A DNA stretch of 64,000 bases from NCBI GenBank assembly GCA_016124845.1, contig WGMW01000010.1:44779-108778 (forward strand), in the 5' to 3' direction. Each line of letters begins with the position of its first letter. Positions within the stretch are counted from its first letter, which is position 1. Below the pieces are notes generated by a model. The model was given only the letters and a program-made list of their open reading frames with translations, searched no databases and had not been told where the DNA came from. This DNA comes from Flavobacteriales bacterium (GTDB lineage Bacteria > Bacteroidota > Bacteroidia > UBA10329). A program made the position numbers and the translations under genes. Positions 1-9,285 of the stretch are shown piece by piece.

Positions 1-1661
1 GCTACCACCAACGCCTGTTCATGCACACAGCGTTGCAGGTGATGCTTCTGTTGCTCTTTATCGGTTCGCTGCTGGTTATCCGAAGGAGACCAACGGCCAT
101 CGCCCCCACCATCTTGGTGTTTGTCCTGGTGGAAATGTTCATCTCTGCCCGACTGAACTTTCCCGCCACGGTGGGCGACCACACGCCTCCGGCCCAAACG
201 CAGGCCAAACTCGACCGCCAGCCAAAAGGTTTTCCGTTCCCAAGTTTGGATGGGTCCATCGCACAGAACACGGAGTACAAACCCGAGATCAGTCCGCTCT
301 ACCACAACACCAATACGTTCACCAAGACCAATTCGTGGGACGGGTTCAACAGCTTTCAATTGGCGCGGTTCCAGAATTTTACCGGGAAGCAGGAAGCAGA
401 TTATCTGAACGACATCAAAAACCCCTTCCTGTTCAGTACTGCTGAGAACACTTCCATCGAATTCCTGGAGTATGGGCCTGATGAAATGCTTTGCGAGATA
501 AATGCGCATTCGGCCATGGAGATTGTCCTCCAGCAGATCTTCTATCCGGGTTGGGAAGTTCGGGTAGATGGGAATCCTGCGGAGTTGAACATCTATCATG
601 ATGCCTATTCATCGGTGCGAGTGGAAGAAGGAAAACATACGGTCACGTTCCGATACGTGAATGCACCCGTCAAGTACGGCTTCTTCATCTCCTACCTCCT
701 CTTCGGGCTCATCGTGGCGGCCAGCATCTTTCATCTGCTGAGAACTTATACAGGTTTCGGACAGGCCATGGGTGGAACCGTGGTAATCGTACTTGTTTCG
801 ATCGGATTGCTGGGTTTCGAGTGGTCGAGAACAGCTACGATGGCCTCTCACAGAATGGAGGGTTACCATCGTCTTTCGTCTTTGCTTAGTGAGCAGCTAT
901 CATCTGGCGACAGGCTTTTCCTACAGGTGGAGAGACCAGAAGTGATGGACAGCGTGCTGAGATCATTGGGCGTTTCCGCCAAGGCCACGTTCATTAACGG
1001 CCGAACACGTGTCGGACAGGCGGAACTTTTGACCGCGTTGGGTACGGATTCCTCCGCATCGCGGCTCATCTATGCGGGCAGCATGCTTCCAACGGATGAG
1101 ACCACTTTGGCCTACCTCCGCGCCCATTTTGCGTTGGAATCAACCACGGAGGTCGGTCGCGAGTTCATCCATGTCTTCAGCAAGAACCCTCCATCCGAAA
1201 TGGTGTTCCATGCCTTGAATGATTTCGAGGGACCGAACGCTGCGTGGAACTACGATCTCATACGTGTTGACTCTGCTGCACAGGCTTTCTCGGGCCGGTT
1301 CGGGTGGCGCATCCGTTCGGAGCAACCGGGAAGTCCTGGCCTCACGATTCGAGTGGGAGATGTGACCGATGACCCCAAACCGACCTTGCTTTTCGGACTG
1401 AAGGCATTGGTACCATCCGATAGCGTAAGCAATGCGGGCCTATGGATGGTTGTGGAACGTGATGGCAAGCAGCATTGGAGCCGTGCCAAGGACATTAAAC
1501 CGAGTGCGCCTGATGCGGAACATTGGTTCGAGACCGTGTTGATGGTAAAGCCGGATAGCGAACTGAAACCCGATGACACCATTAAGGTGTTTGTGTGGGG
1601 TGGCGAGGGCGATGCCTTGCACATAGACGACACGTGGTTCGCCCTTTTCCCAGCCAAATAA
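1..1661 (+). CDS. YfhO-like membrane protein, C-terminal part (5' truncated)
   Basis: The reading frame is open to the left edge (YHQRLF precedes the first Met at 21), so this is the 3' part of a longer gene. Hydrophobic segments lie at about residues 6-22, 27-43, 219-240 and 248-265 counted from that Met. The stretch around FYPGWEVRVDG, followed by a short beta-rich region and a membrane helix, is typical of the C-terminus of YfhO-family membrane proteins, which are large multi-pass proteins linked to glycosyl or teichoic-acid-like modification. Unusually, about 280 further residues follow the last helix and end in a beta-rich module; in the family as I know it the protein ends soon after that helix. 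The glycosyltransferase downstream lies on the other strand. Family call moderately sure, exact function unknown. Confidence 0.6.
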   Translation, partial: YHQRLFMHTALQVMLLLLFIGSLLVIRRRPTAIAPTILVFVLVEMFISARLNFPATVGDHTPPAQTQAKLDRQPKGFPFPSLDGSIAQNTEYKPEISPLYHNTNTFTKTNSWDGFNSFQLARFQNFTGKQEADYLNDIKNPFLFSTAENTSIEFLEYGPDEMLCEINAHSAMEIVLQQIFYPGWEVRVDGNPAELNIYHDAYSSVRVEEGKHTVTFRYVNAPVKYGFFISYLLFGLIVAASIFHLLRTYTGFGQAMGGTVVIVLVSIGLLGFEWSRTATMASHRMEGYHRLSSLLSEQLSSGDRLFLQVERPEVMDSVLRSLGVSAKATFINGRTRVGQAELLTALGTDSSASRLIYAGSMLPTDETTLAYLRAHFALESTTEVGREFIHVFSKNPPSEMVFHALNDFEGPNAAWNYDLIRVDSAAQAFSGRFGWRIRSEQPGSPGLTIRVGDVTDDPKPTLLFGLKALVPSDSVSNAGLWMVVERDGKQHWSRAKDIKPSAPDAEHWFETVLMVKPDSELKPDDTIKVFVWGGEGDALHIDDTWFALFPAK

Positions 1662-1725
1662 CCTTTCGGTGTCGCTCCTCCAGAGCTCTGGTCAACCTTG
1701 ATCATCCGTTGCTACCAAAATAAAC

Positions 1726-1805
1726 GTCCCGATGGGACTATCAGAGTTCCGTAGGAACAGGATTATGGTAGAAAAATGTCAGACAGGCCCAAGTCCCGTA
1801 GGGAC
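1726..1805. repeat. Cluster of three short hairpin repeats
   Basis: Three near-identical 13-nt inverted repeats, GTCCCGATGGGAC (1726-1738), GTTCCGTAGGAAC (1746-1758) and GTCCCGTAGGGAC (1793-1805), sit between the convergent YfhO-like and glycosyltransferase genes. They look like an interspersed intergenic repeat of the type seen in Bacteroidota genomes. A bidirectional transcription-stop role is possible but not shown. Confidence 0.6.
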
Positions 1806-1829
1806 GACACCTACCTGTAGCCGTTCAAG

Positions 1830-2756
1830 TCACTTCCGCTTGCGGATGATGTAGGTCGGTCTGCGCTTGCCTTCCATAAACCCTTTGCCCACGTATTCGC
1901 CCAGTATACCGAGCATCACCAGCTGAACCCCGCCAATGAAAAGCACGCTGGCGGTGGTACTTGCCCAACCCGTTACGGCCTGGTCGGTAAAGGCGAAGAT
2001 GTAGATGACGTAAATGCCGTACAATCCCGCAAGGGAGGCAATGATAAGCCCCAGCAGGATGGAAAGTTGCAGCGGACGGATGCTGAAGGACGTGATGCCC
2101 GAAAGCGCCAGCGAGAACATCTTGCGGTACGTGTAATTGGACTTTCCCGCGAAGCGGTCGCTGGCCTTGTAGCTGATGGCGGCCTGCCGGAATCCGACCC
2201 AGCTTACCAACCCTCTGAAGAAGAGGTACGACTCATCCATTTCCTTCAATACGTCCACCACTTGCCTGTCGAGCAGGCGGTAGTCGGCTGTGCCGGGATG
2301 TATCTGCACGGAGGAGAGGCGTTGCGCCAAACGATAGAACATGCGGGAGGTGGTGCGCTTGAGCCACGAGAGGTTCTTGTCCTCTTCGCGCTGCGTGAAC
2401 ACCACTTCGTAGCCTTCCTGCCATTTGGAAACCAACTGCGGAATGAGCGCGGGCGGGTGCTGCAGGTCTGCATCCATGCTGATGACGCAATCGCCATCCG
2501 CGTTATCGAGCCCTGCTTTAAGGGCGGCCTGATGACCGAAGTTTCGGGAGAGTTGCAGCAGCTTCACATTCGCATTCTGCTGCGCGATGCCGTCTATCAG
2601 CCCAACGGTGTTGTCTGCGCTTCCATCATCCACAAAAAGGACCTCATACCTGCTGAACTTCGCGAGTTCGGGAAGCAATTGGTCGTAGAGCGCTTGGATG
2701 TTGCCTTCTTCGTTGTAACACGGAATGACAATGGAAACAAACGGCTGGTCGCTCAT
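1830..2756 (-). CDS. Family 2 glycosyltransferase, membrane-anchored (GtrB/DPM1-like)
   Basis: A 308-residue polyprenyl-phosphate glycosyltransferase. The N-terminus carries the GT-A hallmarks VSIVIPCYNEEGN, FVDDGSADNT and the metal-binding region SMDADLQHPP. Two C-terminal membrane helices (LGLIIASLAGLYGIYVIYIF and VLFIGGVQLVMLGILGEYVG) and a basic tail match the GtrB/ArnC/YkcC group, which move a sugar from a nucleotide donor to undecaprenyl or dolichyl phosphate at the inner face of the membrane. The frame is open further upstream to 2843, but MSDQPFVSIVIP at 2756 is the normal family N-terminus, and a -7 promoter box lies only 4 nt before it. It could feed a YfhO/GT-C type enzyme such as the neighbour at 1-1661; that link is inference. 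Confidence 0.85.
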   Translation of the reverse strand: MSDQPFVSIVIPCYNEEGNIQALYDQLLPELAKFSRYEVLFVDDGSADNTVGLIDGIAQQNANVKLLQLSRNFGHQAALKAGLDNADGDCVISMDADLQHPPALIPQLVSKWQEGYEVVFTQREEDKNLSWLKRTTSRMFYRLAQRLSSVQIHPGTADYRLLDRQVVDVLKEMDESYLFFRGLVSWVGFRQAAISYKASDRFAGKSNYTYRKMFSLALSGITSFSIRPLQLSILLGLIIASLAGLYGIYVIYIFAFTDQAVTGWASTTASVLFIGGVQLVMLGILGEYVGKGFMEGKRRPTYIIRKRK

Positions 2757-2760
2757 GTGG

Positions 2761-2769
2761 CTAAAGGTA
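2761..2769 (-). promoter_or_regulatory. -7 promoter box of the glycosyltransferase gene
   Basis: TACCTTTAG on the minus strand fits the Bacteroidota -7 consensus TAnnTTTG with one change. It ends 4 nt before the chosen ATG, so the transcript would be nearly leaderless. Confidence 0.5.
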
Positions 2770-2811
2770 AAAGTCTCGTTCGTTTGAGATGCACACTCAC
2801 CCAAACTTGCT

Positions 2812-2902
2812 GTCATGCTGAATACTTCGACCATGCTCAGCACAGGCTTGTTTCAGGGTCTGTTCACAGTAGCATTAGATGCTGAAACAAGTTCAGCATG
2901 AC
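2812..2902. repeat. Interspersed long inverted repeat
   Basis: The outer arms are GTCATGCTGAA (2812-2822) and TTCAGCATGAC (2892-2902); inner arms CTTGTTTCAG and CTGAAACAAG pair as well. Between them is the phrase CTTCGACCATGCTCAGCACAGG, also found as variants near 11637 and 31459. It is an intergenic REP/MITE-like element that would fold into a long hairpin between rnr and the glycosyltransferase gene. No coding capacity. Confidence 0.75.
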
Positions 2903-2928
2903 GGAGGTGATTCCGACAATCGAACTTC

Positions 2929-5088
2929 TTATTCCCCGTAACCGGTTACGGCAAGGTCTATCTGGCGTTTCTCCAATGATACGCGTAGCACCTTCACTTT
3001 CACCGCATCTCCCAAGCGAAATGCGTTGCCGGTGGTGGAACCTATCACACTCATCGAGTCCTCATCAAAATCGTAGAAATCGTCTGGGAGGTCTTTGAGG
3101 CGAATCATGCCCTCGCACTTGTTCTCCTTTATCTCCACAAAGATTCCCCATTCGGTAACACCTGATACCAGCCCATCGAACTCCTCTCCGATGTGGTCTT
3201 GCAGGTACTTGGCCTGCATGTACTTGGTAGATGCTCTTTCGGCTTCCGTTGCCTTCTTCTCCATGTCGGAACTATGGATGCAGAGGTCTTCGTAATCTTT
3301 CTTGTAGGCCGATTTGCCGCCATCGAGGTAGCGCTGCAACAGGCGGTGCACCATCACATCCGGATATCTACGGATGGGTGATGTAAAGTGCGTGTAGTAA
3401 TCGAACCCGAGGCCGAAGTGCCCGATGTTGTCGGTGGTGTATTCGGCCTTGGCCATGCTGCGGATGGCAAGGGTGCTGAGCATGGTCTCCTCTCCCTTTC
3501 CTTTAACGTCATTGAGGAGTTTGTTCAGCGAATCGGTGAGGATTCTGCGTGGACCGAGCTGCACCTTATAGCCCAACTGGCCGGCAATGGTGACGAGCAT
3601 TTCCAGTTTTTCCTGCTGTGGGTCGTCATGCACACGGTACACGAAGGTCTTTGCCTGCCCCTGCTTCGGCTTGCCGATAAAGGCGGCCACCTGACGGTTG
3701 GCCAGTAGCATGAACTCTTCAATGAGCTTGTTGCTGTCCTTGTACTGCTTGAGGTAGAGTTCGATGGGGTTGCCCTTGTCATCCAATCGGAACTTCACTT
3801 CCTCCTTCTCGAAGGCGATGGCCCCGTTTTCGAAACGCTTGGCGCGCAACTGCTGCGCCAGTGCATGCATGGTAAGCACCTCATCCTTCAACGGACCGTT
3901 GCCTCCTTCGATAATGGCCTGTGCCTCATCGTACGTAAAGCGTTGGTCGGAGTTGATGATGCAGCGTCCGAACCACTCCTCTACCACGTTGGCCTTCCCG
4001 TCCATTTCGAACACGGCCGAGAAGACGAGTTTCTCCTCATTGGGACGCAAGGAACAGACCTTGTTCGAGAGTTTTTCGGGAAGCATGGGAATGACGCGGT
4101 CCACGAGGTAAACGGATGTGGCGCGGCTGATGGCCTCATCGTCCAAGGCGGTGCCGGGCTGCACGTAGTGCGAAACATCGGCTATATGCACACCTATTTC
4201 CCAGTTGCCGTTCTCGAGTTTTCGGATGCTGAGAGCATCGTCAAAGTCCTTGGCATCATCCGGATCGATGGTGAAGGTGGTTATCTCGCGGAAGTCTCGC
4301 CTCATGGCTATCTCATCCTTGCTTATCACTTCGGGTATCTCCTCTGCCTCGCGCTCCACAGCTTCTGGGAAGTAAAGCGGGAAATCGAACTCTGCCAAGA
4401 TGGAGTGCATCTCGGTATCCATGTTGCCCGGACGGCCCAGCACGGTGATCACATGCCCAAAGGGGTTGTGTGCACGCTCCGGCCAGTCGATCATCTTTAC
4501 AATGACCTTGTCTCCATCCTTGGCACCCTTGAGTTCGTGCATGGGGATGAAGAAATCGATAGGCATGTTGCGGTTGTCGGGCACCATAAAGGCCACTTTG
4601 CTTTTGGTGTTGATGGTGAGGGTTCCGACAAATGTTTCGCGGGCGCGCTCCAGCACTTCCACTATTTCGCCCTCCACGCGGTGGCCCTTGTGGTTGGCAT
4701 ATACGTGCACCTTCACGGTGTCTCCGGGCAGTGCCTGCCGCACCTTGCGCGGTGAGATGTAGACATCGCGGTCGAACTCTTCTACGGTTACGTAGGCGGC
4801 CCCGGTGCTGGTCATATCGACCTTGCCTACCAACTTAGGTGCTGGCAGGTGTTTGAGCTGGTATTTGCCTCTTTCGGTTTCGCGCAGCAGGCCCTCTCCC
4901 TTCATTTGGTTGAGTTCCTGCGCCAGGCGGGTGCGGTCCTGAATATCGTTAACGCCAATACGCTTGGCTATCTGTTTGTAATTGAGTGCCCGGTCCGGAC
5001 TTTTGCGTAGGACCTCTAAGATTGGTTCTTGGTAGATCGCTTGGGAACGGCCTTTTTTCTTTCCGCTTCCTTTCTTCTTCTTTTTCAA
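2929..5088 (-). CDS. rnr: Ribonuclease R (RNB-family 3'-5' exoribonuclease)
   Basis: A 719-residue cytoplasmic exoribonuclease that degrades structured RNA from the 3' end. The order of parts is typical: a lysine-rich N-terminus (MKKKKKGSGKKKG), a winged-helix region (about 20-80), cold-shock OB folds, the RNB catalytic domain with its Asp cluster DPDDAKDFDDALS (near residue 275), and a C-terminal S1 domain (DGLVSGVTEWGIFVEI). Length matches RNase R rather than RNase II. A good -7 box lies 23 nt upstream of the ATG. It is followed by the interspersed repeat at 2812-2902, so it is probably transcribed alone. Confidence 0.95.
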   Translation of the reverse strand: MKKKKKGSGKKKGRSQAIYQEPILEVLRKSPDRALNYKQIAKRIGVNDIQDRTRLAQELNQMKGEGLLRETERGKYQLKHLPAPKLVGKVDMTSTGAAYVTVEEFDRDVYISPRKVRQALPGDTVKVHVYANHKGHRVEGEIVEVLERARETFVGTLTINTKSKVAFMVPDNRNMPIDFFIPMHELKGAKDGDKVIVKMIDWPERAHNPFGHVITVLGRPGNMDTEMHSILAEFDFPLYFPEAVEREAEEIPEVISKDEIAMRRDFREITTFTIDPDDAKDFDDALSIRKLENGNWEIGVHIADVSHYVQPGTALDDEAISRATSVYLVDRVIPMLPEKLSNKVCSLRPNEEKLVFSAVFEMDGKANVVEEWFGRCIINSDQRFTYDEAQAIIEGGNGPLKDEVLTMHALAQQLRAKRFENGAIAFEKEEVKFRLDDKGNPIELYLKQYKDSNKLIEEFMLLANRQVAAFIGKPKQGQAKTFVYRVHDDPQQEKLEMLVTIAGQLGYKVQLGPRRILTDSLNKLLNDVKGKGEETMLSTLAIRSMAKAEYTTDNIGHFGLGFDYYTHFTSPIRRYPDVMVHRLLQRYLDGGKSAYKKDYEDLCIHSSDMEKKATEAERASTKYMQAKYLQDHIGEEFDGLVSGVTEWGIFVEIKENKCEGMIRLKDLPDDFYDFDEDSMSVIGSTTGNAFRLGDAVKVKVLRVSLEKRQIDLAVTGYGE

Positions 5089-5111
5089 TGAGTTGTATTC
5101 AAATTATGGTG

Positions 5112-5120
5112 GCAAAGGTA
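5112..5120 (-). promoter_or_regulatory. -7 promoter box of rnr
   Basis: TACCTTTGC on the minus strand is an exact match to the Bacteroidota -7 consensus TAnnTTTGC, 23 nt upstream of the rnr start codon. Confidence 0.65.
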
Positions 5121-5357
5121 GGGAAATGCGGGGTGGAGTGAAGAGTGGGATTTCTTGAAGCAGGAATTGTTCATCGTGGATAGTTGCTTTTTAATTCCGT
5201 AAATAGTTTACGGTCTGATGTCCCTGATTTGCGATGCGATCATAATGACAAATCACCTTGGGTTCAACTTCTGTGGACAAAGACAAGCCTAAGCAGATGC
5301 TAACAGTCCAACGTGTAGAAGTGTTATACTTGGAGAATTTAAGCCGCATGGGAATCA
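5121..5357. other. Gene-free stretch between rnr and the R-M gene
   Basis: The 349-nt gap from 5089 to 5437 holds only the two divergent promoter boxes at its ends. A 66-codon open frame on the minus strand (5191-5391) has low-complexity composition and no family resemblance, and I do not call it a gene. Confidence 0.5.
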
Positions 5358-5366
5358 TACATTTGT
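5358..5366 (+). promoter_or_regulatory. Candidate -7 promoter box of the R-M gene
   Basis: TACATTTGT fits TAnnTTTG and lies 71 nt upstream of the start of the restriction-modification gene. A TTG occurs at 5330-5332, a few bases further upstream than the usual -33 spacing. Confidence 0.4.
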
Positions 5367-5437
5367 TTAAGAGAATGTTGAACAACTGCAATTCGGGTTC
5401 AGCCGTGCAGATTACATAGTCTCATCGGTCAATTTAG

Positions 5438-8400
5438 ATGATGGAACACAGGAAATTCTTTCAGGCCTTAGGGTTCATCCCAAAGGAGAATACTGCGGAA
5501 ATCTATACCAAGCGGTATGCTGGAGATTACACGATAGATATCGATTTTGCCAAGGAACAGATTCTTTACGGAGATAAGATCGTGTGCGAGAGTAAGACCA
5601 CACAGAACTTCTCGCAGCCTGAGAATTTTGTGGTGTTGGAGTGTGTGAACCGTCTGCTGGAGAAAGGATACAGACCAGAGAACATCATACTTGAGAAAAC
5701 ATGGGGCGCAGGGCATGGTACAAGTGGCAGACTCGACATCTGCGTGACCCGCGATGACGGCTCGGAATATCTACTTATCGAGTGCAAGACGCGTGGAAAG
5801 GAATTCGAGAAGGAACTGAAGCGGATGGCGAAGGACGGTGGGCAGCTTTTCACCTACTTCAAGTTCAGCAACAAAGCCGATTTGCTGATGCTCTACGCCT
5901 CTGAGGTAAAGAGTAAGGAGGTGACTTATCAGAATGAGATTGTCAAGGTGGAGGACGATTATCGGGTGGGTGATGTCAAGGACTTCTACGATAAATGGAA
6001 CAAGCTGACGAAGGATAATGGAGTGTTCGACTTATGGGTGAACCCCTACCAATTTGTCAGCAAGGCACTGACCCCGAAGCAACTCAAACCCATACAGCAG
6101 GAGGACAGTGGCTTTATCTTCAACCGTTTCCTGGAGATACTTCGGCACAATGTGGTATCTGACAAGCCCAATGCCTTCAATAAGATATTCACCCTCTTTC
6201 TGTGCAAGGTGTATGACGAGAAGAGTACCAAGCCGAATGAGGAACTGAAATTCCAGTGGCTGGAGGGTGTGGATGATGATGTGAGCTTCCAGATACGCTT
6301 GACTGATCTCTACAAGAATGGGATGATGGAATTCTTGGAGAAGGAGGTGACTGACTTCTCAGTAGAGGAATTCGAACGGGAATACGTGGACTTGGATGAA
6401 GTGCTGAAAAAGCGTCTATTGACCAAGATCAACAAACTGCGGTTGGAGAAGAACAACGAATTCGCCATCAAGGAGGTGTTTGATGAGAAATCATTCAACG
6501 AGAACGCCAAGGTGGTGAAGGAGATCGTGGAACTGCTACAAGGTTACCGTCTACGCTACAACAAGCGGCAACAATACCTGAGCGATTTCTTTGAACTGCT
6601 ACTGACCACGGGACTGAAACAGGAATCGGGTCAGTTCTTCACGCCTGTGCCCATTGCCCAGTTCATTATCAAGAGCCTGCCTATCGACACCATGGTGGAC
6701 GAGAAACTGGAAAAAGGCGAACGGAATAACCTGCTGCCCTATATCATTGACTACGCGGCAGGCAGCGGACATTTTCTGACCGAAAGCATGCACGAGGTGC
6801 AACGACTGGTGGATGCAAAGAACCCATCCGACTATATTGAAGACACCCGCAAAAAGGTGGACAACTGGCATGGCAATCATTTCGACTGGGCCACGCAATA
6901 CGTCTATGGCATTGAGAAGGATTACCGACTGGTGAAGGTGGGCAAGGTGGGCTGCTACCTGCACGGTGACGGCCTTGCCAATGTGATATTGAGCGATGGG
7001 CTGGGCAGTTTCAGGAACAACACGGAATATAAGGAACTGCTGCGGAAGACCGACCCCGACTTTCCGCAGGACAACCGCCAGTTCGATATGCTCGTTTCCA
7101 ACCCGCCTTATTCGGTGGCGGCATTCAAGAATGCGGCAAGGCAGTATTACCGCGATGAAGACTTCGCCTTGTATGACAGGCTCACAGACAACAGTTCGGA
7201 GATTGAATGCCTCTTTGTGGAGCGCACCAAGCAACTGCTGCGTGACGGTGGCGTGGCGGGGGTTATCCTGCCCAGTAGCATCCTAAGCAACTCAGGTATT
7301 TACACCCGTGCAAGGGAGGTGATATTGAACTACTTCGACATCATTGCCATTGCCGAGTTGGGCAGCAATACCTTCATGGCAACAGGCACCAACACGGTGA
7401 CCCTGTTCCTGCGCAGGCGCAACAATTATATCCACATCAATCTGCGCAAGGCCGTGGAACGCTTCTTTGGCAATGGGCAGGAGGTGACCATGAACGGGGT
7501 GGAGCATCCTGTACAGAAATACGTGACCCACGTGTGGGAAGGGCTATCTGTGTCCGATTACCTCACCCTCTTGCAGCAGAAGCCCAACGGACAGGCAGCC
7601 GTCCATGAGCTCTATAAGGACTATTGCAGGAAGATAAAGGCCAAGACCGACAAGGAGTTTTGGGAGAAGTTGCTACGGACGGAGCAGGAGAAGCTGTGTA
7701 CCTTCCTCTTGGTTTGGGCACAGCACACCGTAGTGATAAAAAGCGGTGAGAAGGCCGCTGAAAAACGCTTTCTCGGCTATGAGTTTAGCTTCCGTAGGGG
7801 CAGCGAGGGCATTCACCCCATACAGCGGGGCAAGAGCATTTCCGAATGCACCCAACTCTTTGATGAGGACAGCTTTGACAACCCTGAGAAGGCCGCCACA
7901 TACATCCATCGCGCCTACAAGGGCGACTACACCTCTGAGGTGCATGATAGCCTTAAAGCGAACATCACCCGACACCGTCTGGTGGATATGATAACCTTTG
8001 ACCGTGCCGATTTTGAGAAAAGCATCTCGTTGGCGGTTAAAAAAAAAGTCACGATTGAAAGTAGATGGACCCTTGTCAGAATTGGAGATGTATGCGAAAC
8101 CGGTTCAGGAGGAACCCCATTATCAGGCACCACTGAGTATTATTTGAATGGCTCCATCCTTTGGATAAATAGTAGTGAGGTCAGGCAAGGTGTGATATTG
8201 GACTCAGAGAACAAAATCACCGAAGCTGGGCTTATTAACTCTTCCGCTAAAATTTTCCCTAAGAATACTGTTCTGCTGGCCATGTACGGAGCAACTGCGG
8301 GACAGGTAGGGATTCTTGGAGTTGAAGCGTCTACAAATCAGGCCGTTTGCGGCATTATGCCAAGTGAGCGGATCCTTCCCTACTATCTGTACTATGTCTT

Positions 8401-9196
8401 ACGAGAACAGTATGAGAATATACTCAGCCTAAGAAGCGGTGTTGCAAGATTGAACATCTCTCAGGAGATTGTAAAAGATATGAGAGTGCCTCTACCTCCT
8501 CTGTCGGTGCAACAGCAGGTTGTGGGTGAAGTGGAGAAGATCGAGAAGCGTGAAGAGGAGTTGAGGGAGGAAGTCGGTAAGTTGCAAGTTAAGATTGATA
8601 CCATTGTTACAGCGATGGATCATCCTACATCTACTTTAGGTCAAATAGCGTCATTTAAAAACGGCCTTAACTATTCAAGAAATAGTTCTGGAGAGTTGGT
8701 CAGTATTGTTGGGGTCGGAGAGTTCCAAGAGAATTTTTCGCCTGATATGGGTAAGCTGGAAAAAGTACAGGTCGAGGGCAAGTTAAGCGAGGAATATGAA
8801 CTGCGCGCAGGTGATATATTGGTGGTGAGGTCAAACGGATCTGCAAATCTTGTTGGAAGGTTTCTCTTCATCTCCAAAGTGCTTGAGAAGACCTCATATT
8901 CGGGATTTACCATTCGCATACGTACCAATCCCGAAGAGGTAAACTCTAAATTTCTCTGTCATTGTTTACGCACCAGTGCGGTCAGAGAGAAAATGACCAC
9001 AGACAGTAAAGGGTCTAATATCAAGAGCCTGAACCAGACCCTACTTGCCTCAATCCAAGTGCCTTTGCCTCCTCTCTCAGAACAGCAGCGTATCCTATCT
9101 GAGATAGAAGCGATAGAAACCCGTATCCAAAATTTGGAGGAGGAACTTGCGGCACTTCCCCCCCAGAAGCAAGCAGTACTGAAGAAGTACCTCTGA
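5438..9196 (+). CDS. Single-chain restriction-modification enzyme (R-M-S fusion, AloI/CjeI-like)
   Basis: A 1252-residue protein combining all parts of an R-M system. Residues 1-180: PD-(D/E)XK endonuclease with D100 in GRLDICV and E115/K117 in LLIECK. Residues about 370-700: N6-adenine methylase with QFFTP (399-403), the AdoMet motif DYAAGSGHF (438-446) and the catalytic NPPY (555-558). Residues about 875-1060 and 1062-1252: two HsdS-type target-recognition domains separated by a coiled coil (EVEKIEKREEELREEVGKL). There is no helicase domain, so it is not type I; the layout matches single-polypeptide type IIB/IIG enzymes that modify and cut around a bipartite site. The domain half-sites look horizontally shuffled: sampled lines in the recognition domains are 35-43% GC, against 52-58% in the methylase. 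Translation starts at one of two adjacent ATGs. Confidence 0.9.
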   Translation: MMEHRKFFQALGFIPKENTAEIYTKRYAGDYTIDIDFAKEQILYGDKIVCESKTTQNFSQPENFVVLECVNRLLEKGYRPENIILEKTWGAGHGTSGRLDICVTRDDGSEYLLIECKTRGKEFEKELKRMAKDGGQLFTYFKFSNKADLLMLYASEVKSKEVTYQNEIVKVEDDYRVGDVKDFYDKWNKLTKDNGVFDLWVNPYQFVSKALTPKQLKPIQQEDSGFIFNRFLEILRHNVVSDKPNAFNKIFTLFLCKVYDEKSTKPNEELKFQWLEGVDDDVSFQIRLTDLYKNGMMEFLEKEVTDFSVEEFEREYVDLDEVLKKRLLTKINKLRLEKNNEFAIKEVFDEKSFNENAKVVKEIVELLQGYRLRYNKRQQYLSDFFELLLTTGLKQESGQFFTPVPIAQFIIKSLPIDTMVDEKLEKGERNNLLPYIIDYAAGSGHFLTESMHEVQRLVDAKNPSDYIEDTRKKVDNWHGNHFDWATQYVYGIEKDYRLVKVGKVGCYLHGDGLANVILSDGLGSFRNNTEYKELLRKTDPDFPQDNRQFDMLVSNPPYSVAAFKNAARQYYRDEDFALYDRLTDNSSEIECLFVERTKQLLRDGGVAGVILPSSILSNSGIYTRAREVILNYFDIIAIAELGSNTFMATGTNTVTLFLRRRNNYIHINLRKAVERFFGNGQEVTMNGVEHPVQKYVTHVWEGLSVSDYLTLLQQKPNGQAAVHELYKDYCRKIKAKTDKEFWEKLLRTEQEKLCTFLLVWAQHTVVIKSGEKAAEKRFLGYEFSFRRGSEGIHPIQRGKSISECTQLFDEDSFDNPEKAATYIHRAYKGDYTSEVHDSLKANITRHRLVDMITFDRADFEKSISLAVKKKVTIESRWTLVRIGDVCETGSGGTPLSGTTEYYLNGSILWINSSEVRQGVILDSENKITEAGLINSSAKIFPKNTVLLAMYGATAGQVGILGVEASTNQAVCGIMPSERILPYYLYYVLREQYENILSLRSGVARLNISQEIVKDMRVPLPPLSVQQQVVGEVEKIEKREEELREEVGKLQVKIDTIVTAMDHPTSTLGQIASFKNGLNYSRNSSGELVSIVGVGEFQENFSPDMGKLEKVQVEGKLSEEYELRAGDILVVRSNGSANLVGRFLFISKVLEKTSYSGFTIRIRTNPEEVNSKFLCHCLRTSAVREKMTTDSKGSNIKSLNQTLLASIQVPLPPLSEQQRILSEIEAIETRIQNLEEELAALPPQKQAVLKKYL

Positions 9197-9285
9197 ACCA
9201 AAACATTTTTTTGAAGGCAGGGCAGACCATAAATAGGTTATGGTCTTCGGCTGGATTTTTGATATGTTGAATCAACTCTCAAAAC

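Noticed and set aside
2067..2885. A 272-codon plus-strand frame
   Set aside because: It is the complement of the glycosyltransferase gene, whose protein has clear catalytic motifs; the long frame is a result of codon bias.
3865..4755. A 296-codon plus-strand frame
   Set aside because: Antisense shadow of rnr, rich in His and Val with no domain.
5191..5391. A 66-codon minus-strand frame between rnr and the R-M gene
   Set aside because: No family resemblance, no ribosome site or promoter, and composition unlike coding sequence here.
5438..9196. Type I restriction system
   Set aside because: No separate HsdR or any DEAD-box helicase motif; nuclease, methylase and specificity parts are in one chain.
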